From NCBI GenBank assembly GCA_964562985.1, contig CAZLWE010000037.1, positions 1-32,396 of the forward strand: DNA of 32,396 bases. Reading direction: 5' to 3'. A program made the position numbers and the translations under genes. The notes under the pieces were generated by a model. The model saw nothing but the letters and a program-made list of their open reading frames with translations, had not been told where the DNA came from and searched no databases. This stretch comes from SHLQ01 sp964562985. GTDB lineage: Bacteria; Actinomycetota; Acidimicrobiia; Acidimicrobiales; SHLQ01. The number at the start of each line of letters is the position of its first letter. Within the stretch, counting starts at the first letter, position 1. This document shows positions 23,154 to 29,990 of the stretch, in pieces.

Positions 23154-25235
23154 CTATGCCTCCGTTCCCTCATCGGCGGCGTCACTCAAGATCGTCGCAC
23201 CAGCGCCCACAAGTTCGCCTTCTTCGGGGTCGCCCGATTCGATGGCGTCTGGTTCGTCGCCACTTTCAAGCTCGGCGTGGTCGTCGCCACCGTCGTGGTG
23301 GTCGTCGTGGCCGTGTGCGGCGTTCGGGTCATCTGGATGCTCGAAGATCCAGCCAACGATTCCGTACACGATGAGTGCGGCACCAGGGATGCAGAGCCAC
23401 AGGCTGTAGATGAGGCCGTAGGCAACGACCGGAAGGCCGAGTGCCAAGAGGATTGGGAAGTAGCTCGGTGAAGGAAGGTGAACGTTGGTGTTCGATCCGT
23501 CGTGAGCGACCTCTGCGGCGGTGGCGATACGGACGATGTTGCCGTGCTCGTCCTCGCCGTACTTGCGATGCCAGAACTCGTCTGGACCCTCGACGGTGAT
23601 TTCCTCGTCGAAGTTGTGCTCTGGGCACGGCGAGGCGGTCATCCACTCAAGGCTGCGTGCGTCCCATGGATCGGGCCCTGGGTTTGGCTTGCCAGCCTTC
23701 TTCCACTGCTTGCGGCTGTAGGAGATGTTCCAGAAGAAGATTGCGATACCGGCGGCGATGATGAACGAGCCGATCGAGGCGATCAAGTTCCAGAATTCGA
23801 AACCGAAACCAGCGTCGTAGGTGTCGATGCGGCGGCTCATACCTTGCAAGCCGAGTATGTGCATCGGACCGAAGGTGACGTTGAAGCCAACGATCTGGAG
23901 CCAGAAGTTCCACTTACCGACACGCTCGTTGAGCATGTAGCCAAACATTTTCGGCCACCAGAAGTAGAAGCCGGAGAAGATGCCGAGCAGCGCTCCACCG
24001 AAGATCACGTAGTGGAAGTGAGCAACGATGTAGTAGGTGTCGGTCTGCTGGGTGTCAGCAGGAGCGATCGAGTGAGTCACGCCCGACAGGCCACCGATGG
24101 TGAACATCGAAACCACACCGACAGCGAACAGCATCGCCGTGGTGAAGCGAAGTTTGCCGCCCCAAATCGTGGCGAGCCAGTTCAAGATTTTCACGCCGGT
24201 CGGAACGGCGATGAACATCGTCGAGATCGAGAAGGCGATGACCGAGATCGGACCGATGCCGGACACGAACATGTGATGAGCCCATACGCCCCAACCCATG
24301 AACCCGATTGCGATACCGGAGAACACCATTGCGCGGTAGCCGAAGATCGGCTTGCGGCTGAAGGTTGGGATGACCTCGGAGATGATGCCGAAGCTCGGAA
24401 GGATGAGGATGTACACCTCGGGGTGACCAAAGATCCAGAAGAGGTGCTGCCACAGCAGTGGGTCAGCGCCAGCTTCGGTGTTGAAGAAGTTGGCGCCGAA
24501 GAGACGGTCGAAGGTCAGCTGGAAGAGTGCGATCGAGATGACCGGAACAGCAAAGAGCAGCAGGAACTGCACGACGAGGTTCATCCAGGTGAAGACCGGC
24601 ATGCGGAACAAGCTCATGCCCTTCGGGCGCATGTTCAACACGGTGACGATCAAGTTGATCGCCGATACCAACGAGGCCAGACCGGTGATCTGCAGACCCA
24701 GTGCGTAGAAGTCGATGCCGTGGGTTGGTGAGAAGGTGACCGAGCTGTTCGGTGCGTAGTTGAACCAACCACCGTCGGCTCCACCGCCCAAAAGCCATGA
24801 AGTGTTGAGGAATAGCCCGCCAAAAAGGAAGATCCAGAAACTGAGCGCGTTCATACGTGGGAAGGCCACATCACGAGCTCCGATTTGGAGCGGAAGGAGA
24901 TAGTTCGCAAACGCCGCAGCCAACGGCATGATCACCAAGAAGATCATGGTCACGCCATGCATCGTGAAGACCTGGTTATACACCTCTGGGCTCAACAACG
25001 TGCCGTTTGGTGTTGCCAACTGAATACGAATCAGAAGCGCCTCGGCGCCTCCGATTACGAAGAAGAACATGGCGGTGACGCCGTACATGATGCCGATCTT
25101 CTTGTGATCGACGGTCGACAGCCAGTCCTTCCAGGAACCGGTCTGTTGCGGCCGGGTAAGGCTGCCTAGTGGTCGCTTGACGGTCTCGACGTTGTCGCCA
25201 GGACCGATAGCCAGTGGTCGTTCAATGATTGCCAT
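23154..25235 (-). CDS. ctaD: Cytochrome c oxidase subunit I (catalytic, caa3 type)
   Basis: A 693-residue heme-copper oxidase subunit I that reduces O2 and pumps protons. All metal ligands are present: H93 in TMHGVTM (heme a), H271 and cross-linked Y275 in HPEVY (CuB), H320/H321 in WAHHMF (CuB), and H406/H408 in AHFHY (heme a3 and heme a). The E in HPEVY marks a D-pathway A-type enzyme. The signature DPWDARSLEW ends the canonical core at about 530. Beyond it lie two extra helices (about 595-640) that make up for the five-helix CtaE, then a His/Asp/Glu-rich tail (AAHGHDDHHDGGDDH). ATG 25235 touches the ctaC stop and has GGAG upstream. Confidence 0.97.
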   Translation of the reverse strand: MAIIERPLAIGPGDNVETVKRPLGSLTRPQQTGSWKDWLSTVDHKKIGIMYGVTAMFFFVIGGAEALLIRIQLATPNGTLLSPEVYNQVFTMHGVTMIFLVIMPLAAAFANYLLPLQIGARDVAFPRMNALSFWIFLFGGLFLNTSWLLGGGADGGWFNYAPNSSVTFSPTHGIDFYALGLQITGLASLVSAINLIVTVLNMRPKGMSLFRMPVFTWMNLVVQFLLLFAVPVISIALFQLTFDRLFGANFFNTEAGADPLLWQHLFWIFGHPEVYILILPSFGIISEVIPTFSRKPIFGYRAMVFSGIAIGFMGWGVWAHHMFVSGIGPISVIAFSISTMFIAVPTGVKILNWLATIWGGKLRFTTAMLFAVGVVSMFTIGGLSGVTHSIAPADTQQTDTYYIVAHFHYVIFGGALLGIFSGFYFWWPKMFGYMLNERVGKWNFWLQIVGFNVTFGPMHILGLQGMSRRIDTYDAGFGFEFWNLIASIGSFIIAAGIAIFFWNISYSRKQWKKAGKPNPGPDPWDARSLEWMTASPCPEHNFDEEITVEGPDEFWHRKYGEDEHGNIVRIATAAEVAHDGSNTNVHLPSPSYFPILLALGLPVVAYGLIYSLWLCIPGAALIVYGIVGWIFEHPDDPNAAHGHDDHHDGGDDHAELESGDEPDAIESGDPEEGELVGAGATILSDAADEGTEA

Positions 25236-26540
25236 TTACTCGACTCCGGTCTCTTCGATGATGAATGCAGATGGACGTTCTCCTGCGGACTCCAATAGGC
25301 CCACAAGGTCGTCAACTTCTTCAGTGGTCAGGTTCAGGTTCGGCATGCCCCGCAACCGCGAATCGTCTGCGGAGACGGGCTCGGTGAAGTTCGCCTTGAT
25401 ATCTGCTGGATTGCGCAGCCATGCACGCAGGTCGTTCTCATTGAAGGCGCCAGTGTTCGGGTCGTAGACATTGACAATGCCACCGGCGAAGGTGGTGCGG
25501 CTCGCGAAGTGGGTGAGGTTCGGCGCGGCGCCCGAAACGAGCTGCTCAGCGACGCGCTCCTGGGACCAAAGGTCATCGGCAACACCTTCGAGCAAGTGGC
25601 ACGAAGCGCACTTGCCTCGGAATGTCGCGACCGCACGCTGTTCGGAGTTCTCCGGAGCCGGAGTTGCACCCGAGACCAATTCATCGACGTAGGCCTGCGT
25701 CTCGGCATCGAGCGCTATGCCTTGCATCTGGGCGCTCACCCACGTCTGAAACTCCGGCATCTCAAGGGCGATGACCTGCATGCGCATCCGGGAGTGGGAA
25801 AGACCACAGAACTCGGTGCATTGTCCAAAGAAGACACCCGGCTCATCAGCTTGGATCTTCCACGGTGCGCTCTGACGGCCAGGAACCGCGTCACGCTTAC
25901 CGTTCAGCGCAGGAATCCAGTGCGAGTGAATAACGTCTCGACTGGTTACCTCGAGCTCGATCTCTTGACCGACCGGGATCACCATCTGCGTTGCGGTGGT
26001 GATGTCGGCAACCGGCAAGTTCTCAACGCGCTGGGCGGTGAGTTCTACATCGCCGAAGTGGTACTGGTATTCCCACCACCACTGCTGACCAACAACGACG
26101 ATCTCTGGCTCCCAATCGATGGATTGCCCGGCGACGTCAACCGTGATCGGGTTCACATCGGGTTCGCCGTTGAGCTCCCAGTGGAGCAGGAAGGTGAAGA
26201 AGCCAACCACTACCAAGATCACGATTGGGACACCGTTGAAGAGGATCTCCGCGGTGGTGTTGTGATCGACCTGTGCGGGGAACTCGTCGTCTTCATAGTC
26301 GTCGGTCTTGATGCGGAACTTGGCCCACGCCCATAGCGTTGCGCCCATTACCAAGGCGAACACGATGTAGGTGACGATCAAGATCCACGTCGTGAAGTTC
26401 TCGATCTGAATGGCCTCAGGGCCAGCGAGATCCGCACGGGTGTTGAGCTCGGCATCAGACGCACAGGCGGCGAGTACGAAAGCCAGGGCTGCAACCCCGA
26501 CGCCACGCGTCAACCAGCGGGCGGGGGAACTCCTGTGCAT
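25236..26540 (-). CDS. ctaC: Cytochrome c oxidase subunit II fused to cytochrome c
   Basis: A 434-residue lipoprotein: lipobox VLAAC (Cys26), two membrane helices (about 50-120), a cupredoxin CuA domain with H205, C241, C245, H249 and M252 (GQCTEFCGLSHSRM), and a C-terminal cytochrome c domain with heme motif CASCH (311-315) and a likely Met ligand in RGMPNL. The fused heme domain defines a caa3-type oxidase, which takes electrons from membrane or small c-type cytochromes. I chose ATG 26540 (MHRSSPARW) because GAAAG lies eight bases upstream. ATG 26567 is an alternative. It follows the 270-residue membrane protein gene by 95 bases, so an internal promoter is possible. Confidence 0.95.
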   Translation of the reverse strand: MHRSSPARWLTRGVGVAALAFVLAACASDAELNTRADLAGPEAIQIENFTTWILIVTYIVFALVMGATLWAWAKFRIKTDDYEDDEFPAQVDHNTTAEILFNGVPIVILVVVGFFTFLLHWELNGEPDVNPITVDVAGQSIDWEPEIVVVGQQWWWEYQYHFGDVELTAQRVENLPVADITTATQMVIPVGQEIELEVTSRDVIHSHWIPALNGKRDAVPGRQSAPWKIQADEPGVFFGQCTEFCGLSHSRMRMQVIALEMPEFQTWVSAQMQGIALDAETQAYVDELVSGATPAPENSEQRAVATFRGKCASCHLLEGVADDLWSQERVAEQLVSGAAPNLTHFASRTTFAGGIVNVYDPNTGAFNENDLRAWLRNPADIKANFTEPVSADDSRLRGMPNLNLTTEEVDDLVGLLESAGERPSAFIIEETGVE

Positions 26541-26635
26541 ACGGTTTCTTTCAGCAGATGTAGGCATAGTCAGATGAGCTTGTGAATAATTTCCCGAACT
26601 TGGCTCAGGTGACAAATCGGGTGAATGGAAATCGG

Positions 26636-27448
26636 TCATTCGACGACCTCAACAAGTGCCTCTTCTTCTACTTCTTCGACGCCCTCTTCGCCCTCTTCCT
26701 CGTGTGTGATCGTGGCGAAGGACCACGCACCGAAGACCAGGATGAACAGTGCGAAGACACCAGCGATGGTGGCTCCGAGGCGGTTGGACGCCTTGGATCC
26801 GTCGCCTTGGGTAAGCACGATGGCGATTCCCAGGATCGCGATCGACAGGATCGCACCGAGGATCACCGCTCCTGTGCCGGGGAAGCGCAAGAAGATACGT
26901 GATGCAGCGAGCACCAGAACACCGCCACCGAGCAAACCGAGAAGCGGTACTTCGAATGGACCCATGAGTTGATCACGGAGCGCAATGTTGGTTGCCTGGT
27001 CACCGGTTGCTCGGTCGGCCCATGCGCTCATGGTCCATTCGAAGGCGACGATTGCGAGGACGACGATGCCGATTCCAGTGAGCGCAGCGCTAACCGCCAT
27101 GCCGACCATCACGAAACCGACGCCGACACCGGCCACAACGGGCCAGACCGACTCTTGAACTGGACGCTGACCGACGGGGGCAACTTCGGTGCCCATGGCC
27201 TTTGCGATCTCCTCGGCGTCTGCATCACGGAAGTAGGTGAGCATGCCGCCCACGATCAACGACACGAATGCGACGCCGGCGAGCACTGAATAGCTCACAT
27301 GGTCGCCGATACCGCCCTTGAAGCCGGAGCTGATCGGGCCGAGTACCCCTCCACCGCTCGTCCAACCGCCGATAATGGCGAGGCCAGCAGCGGCGAACGC
27401 GATGCCCAGATAGAGCTTGAGGCTGGTTGGGATCAATCCAGTCATCAT
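26636..27448 (-). CDS. Polytopic membrane protein of unknown function, oxidase-operon encoded
   Basis: A 270-residue protein with about seven predicted helices (first about 9-28, last about 233-250) and an acidic tail (EEEGEEGVEEVEEEALVEVVE). I do not recognise it with confidence. The middle part (VQESVWPVVAGVGVGFVMVG, then IVAFEWTMSAWADRATGD) faintly recalls the actinobacterial oxidase subunit IV (CtaF) family, in which a W-P pair begins a helix and an acidic residue ends it. It lies between the subunit III-like gene (gap 4 bases) and ctaC, so it is probably a structural or assembly part of the respiratory complex. ATG 27448 and ATG 27445 are equivalent starts. Confidence 0.7.
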   Translation of the reverse strand: MMTGLIPTSLKLYLGIAFAAAGLAIIGGWTSGGGVLGPISSGFKGGIGDHVSYSVLAGVAFVSLIVGGMLTYFRDADAEEIAKAMGTEVAPVGQRPVQESVWPVVAGVGVGFVMVGMAVSAALTGIGIVVLAIVAFEWTMSAWADRATGDQATNIALRDQLMGPFEVPLLGLLGGGVLVLAASRIFLRFPGTGAVILGAILSIAILGIAIVLTQGDGSKASNRLGATIAGVFALFILVFGAWSFATITHEEEGEEGVEEVEEEALVEVVE

Positions 27449-27452
27449 CGCC

Positions 27453-28070
27453 TCACTTCGTAATCGTGATCAGATACCACACGGGCATATACACGATGAT
27501 TGTTGAGTACCAATAGATTGCAGCCGCTTCGATGCCGTCGGCGTTCTTCGAGTTGAACTGGCCCGCCACGGCACGGATGCCCATCAGCAAAACAAAGATG
27601 ATGGCGACCGACAGATACACGATGTAGCTGCCGTAGATCACGAACAGCATGAACGCAGGAACCGAACGGTCGATCGGCAAAGCGAAGTCGCCGATAGCGA
27701 AGACCATCTGGTTGATCACCGCGGCGCCCATCAAGATGGTGAGACTGAGCGCTACATAGGCGTTGCGACGATCGTCGTTGCGAATCGCCTGCACAGCCCA
27801 GGCCATGAATAGTCCGCCACCCCAGGTGGTGAACAGCATCATCGTGCCAGGAGCGATCTGCACCGCACCTTCGGGGAACCACAAGCCGCCGCCAAGTCGG
27901 TTCTCGACGAGGAACTCGTTGTTTTGGCGGATCGCAATGTAGACGGCGAAGAGTCCGACAAAGACCATGATCGATCCCATCGCGCCGAACGCCGTACCGA
28001 CCAGCAACGTACGATTTCGTCCGGCCTCAGCGACCGGTGGAGCCACTGGCGCAGCGGTAGATGTCGCCAT
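27453..28070 (-). CDS. Subunit III-like protein of a non-catalytic oxidase module
   Basis: A 205-residue protein with five to six helices that aligns in length and layout with cytochrome oxidase subunit III. It has a hydrophobic first helix (GTAFGAMGSIMVFVGLFAVY), then TTWGGGLFMAWAVQAIRNDDRRNA, which parallels the VNRDDERKA loop of CtaE, and a final YWYSTIIVYMPVWYLITI helix where CtaE has YWHFVDIVWVIIF. Subunit III signature residues are changed: GFHGVHV is replaced by a Y/V-rich segment (VIYGSYIVYL) and WHFVD by WYSTI. It starts one base after the subunit I-like gene stop. I infer a structural partner for that protein. Confidence 0.75.
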   Translation of the reverse strand: MATSTAAPVAPPVAEAGRNRTLLVGTAFGAMGSIMVFVGLFAVYIAIRQNNEFLVENRLGGGLWFPEGAVQIAPGTMMLFTTWGGGLFMAWAVQAIRNDDRRNAYVALSLTILMGAAVINQMVFAIGDFALPIDRSVPAFMLFVIYGSYIVYLSVAIIFVLLMGIRAVAGQFNSKNADGIEAAAIYWYSTIIVYMPVWYLITITK

Positions 28071-29741
28071 TTAGAGGACCTCCAATTCATCGAGAAGGGG
28101 TTCAGCGGAACGGATCCGGCCGATTGGCTCAACAAAGTTGCCGACCGGAGGTGGAGATGGTGCTGCCCACTCGAGCGTTTGGCCATCCCATGGATCATCG
28201 GGAAGCAGTTCCGAGCTTCGCAGCGCTGGGAGAACCAGGCCGATCACCGCCAGTGCGCCGCCAGCCATCATGGCGACGCCGACGAGGGCGACAACGTTCA
28301 TGGTTTCGATCATGCTGTTGTTGACCGCTTCGAGGCTGATGTCGGGCTGGCCGGCAAAGGCCGAAACCATATCGGCGAGTCCGGCCAGGGCTGCACCGCC
28401 GAAGATCGCCATGGAACCCATGATGCCGACCGGATCTGCGGTAAACCCACCGAAGATCTTCGGGGCCCAGTAGGCAAGGGCACCGATGGCTGAAGCGATG
28501 ACTGCACCAAACACCAAGGTGAGTTGGGCGGTCGAAGAAGACAGCAGAACGTGATTGTCGTGCAGTGCTTCCCAGAAGAAGGGGAACGCTCGCACTTCGC
28601 CAGCGATCACGGCAAAGAGCAGGATGGTCGCTCCAACCATTGCGCCAGCGAGGCCAGCATTCGGTTTCGGCAGCTTCCCGCGCCGGATGGTGTCGGCCAT
28701 TCCGCCGAGCAAGCCGAGGAGCGGCACCGCGATCGCGAGAGCAAAGAGCACAAACAACGGTTCTTCGTAGATGAAGTTGCCCTGGTCGCTCTCGGGAAGA
28801 GCAGGGTTCTGGAAGACCGGATCAGCACCGACAGAAAGCGCGCTTTGGGCCCACGCACCGAAGCTAAACAGACCGAACAACCCGATGAAGCTCAGCACCA
28901 GGTCTCGTCCGGGCTGACGTTGCTTGACGAGCGTTGGCACGACCTCAGCAACTACACCGAGTACGGGAATGGCGTAGGCATAGATCTGAGGCTGAGCCCA
29001 GGCCCACTCCAGATTGGTCCACAGGTCATCACGGTTTCCGAAGCGAATCGGTTCACGACCCTGGAGATCGGCGTAGGCGAAGATCAGGTTAGCGATGAGC
29101 ACCGGTAGCGAAAGCATCCACACCGAAGTAGCGACCAGCATCGACCAGCTGAAGACCGGAACCCGTTGCAAGTTCATTCCGGCCGGACGCAGGGCAATGA
29201 CCGTGGTCGCAATGCACATTGAAGCGGCGAGCAGCGCAACGATGATGAACCCGAGCGAGGTGATCGTCATCAGGGTGCCCTCGGAGCGGGTGGCGTTCGC
29301 CGGACCGAGACCGCCGTCGGCACCGAAGATCGAGATGATGTGCACGATGGCGCCGACGAGCCATGCCCAGAACGACGCTGCTGCAAGGCGCGGAAAGGCA
29401 ATCGATGGTGAGCCCACCTGTAGCGGGACGATCGAGGTGGCGATGCCGATGAACAGCGGGAGCGCAACGAGGAAGATCGCACCGGTTCGATACAGGATCC
29501 AGCCCTGGAAATAGGTGGCGTTCGTACCGAATACGTCGGCCCCACCGAGCGACAAACGCTCCAGATTCGTGAGGATTCCGAGAATCGAAATCAGGACGAG
29601 GAAGATAAGTGAAGCCGTTATCCACATTCGTCCGACGCTCTTGTGGTCGTTGAACGCGAGAGCAGGGGCGCCCTCGGAGAAAGCCTCCACGGGCGCACCG
29701 GTCTCTTCGAATACTTCGTCTTGCGTGTCAGTCGCAGTCAT
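28071..29741 (-). CDS. Heme-copper oxidase subunit I homologue lacking all metal ligands
   Basis: A 556-residue intact homologue of subunit I. It keeps GAIFLVALPL, AFPRLAAASFWAWLVG, the segment WTNLEWAWAQPQIYAYAIPVLG (aligned to WQHLFWIFGHPEVYI) and the C-terminal DDPWDGQTLEWAAPSPPP. Aligned to CtaD in this window, all six heme/copper histidines are gone: Y84 for H93, Q250 for H271, Q299/S300 for H320/H321, and A405/L407 for H406/H408. The proton-gating E is Q252. The cross-link Tyr (Y254) remains. Such a protein cannot bind heme a, heme a3 or CuB in the usual way. It is not an obvious pseudogene: the frame is intact and the fold motifs are conserved. First gene of the operon. No clear ribosome-binding site lies before ATG 29741. 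Confidence 0.8.
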   Translation of the reverse strand: MTATDTQDEVFEETGAPVEAFSEGAPALAFNDHKSVGRMWITASLIFLVLISILGILTNLERLSLGGADVFGTNATYFQGWILYRTGAIFLVALPLFIGIATSIVPLQVGSPSIAFPRLAAASFWAWLVGAIVHIISIFGADGGLGPANATRSEGTLMTITSLGFIIVALLAASMCIATTVIALRPAGMNLQRVPVFSWSMLVATSVWMLSLPVLIANLIFAYADLQGREPIRFGNRDDLWTNLEWAWAQPQIYAYAIPVLGVVAEVVPTLVKQRQPGRDLVLSFIGLFGLFSFGAWAQSALSVGADPVFQNPALPESDQGNFIYEEPLFVLFALAIAVPLLGLLGGMADTIRRGKLPKPNAGLAGAMVGATILLFAVIAGEVRAFPFFWEALHDNHVLLSSSTAQLTLVFGAVIASAIGALAYWAPKIFGGFTADPVGIMGSMAIFGGAALAGLADMVSAFAGQPDISLEAVNNSMIETMNVVALVGVAMMAGGALAVIGLVLPALRSSELLPDDPWDGQTLEWAAPSPPPVGNFVEPIGRIRSAEPLLDELEVL

Positions 29742-29990
29742 TGCTAATTGTCAACCTTGGGCGTTTAGTCACCTATGGCGGCCACGGGCGCGACCCGTAG
29801 GGGCAGCGTAGTGACTGTGTCGCTCCATCCAGCGACCCCTTGATCGTATTCGCGAAGTGGGTCTTTGCGGCGCACAAAGACGGACAATTTGGCACGCGTC
29901 ACGGACATACAAGCCACGGCCGCTCCAGTTATGAACAGCTTTGCGCTGTCAGTGACCAACGCTCACTGTTCGCGGCGCGTCAGATTGCAA
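29742..29990. other. Intergenic region between the oxidase operon and the ABC permease
   Basis: The 249 bases between the permease stop and the first operon gene hold no plausible protein gene. The minus-strand promoter of the eight-gene operon is expected here, but I see no convincing -35/-10 pair near the start codon. A TTGACA lies 9-14 bases before the ATG at 29741, too close to serve as its -35. Confidence 0.4.

Noticed and set aside
23478..24731. 417-residue plus-strand open frame
   Set aside because: Antisense shadow of ctaD, which has all catalytic motifs.
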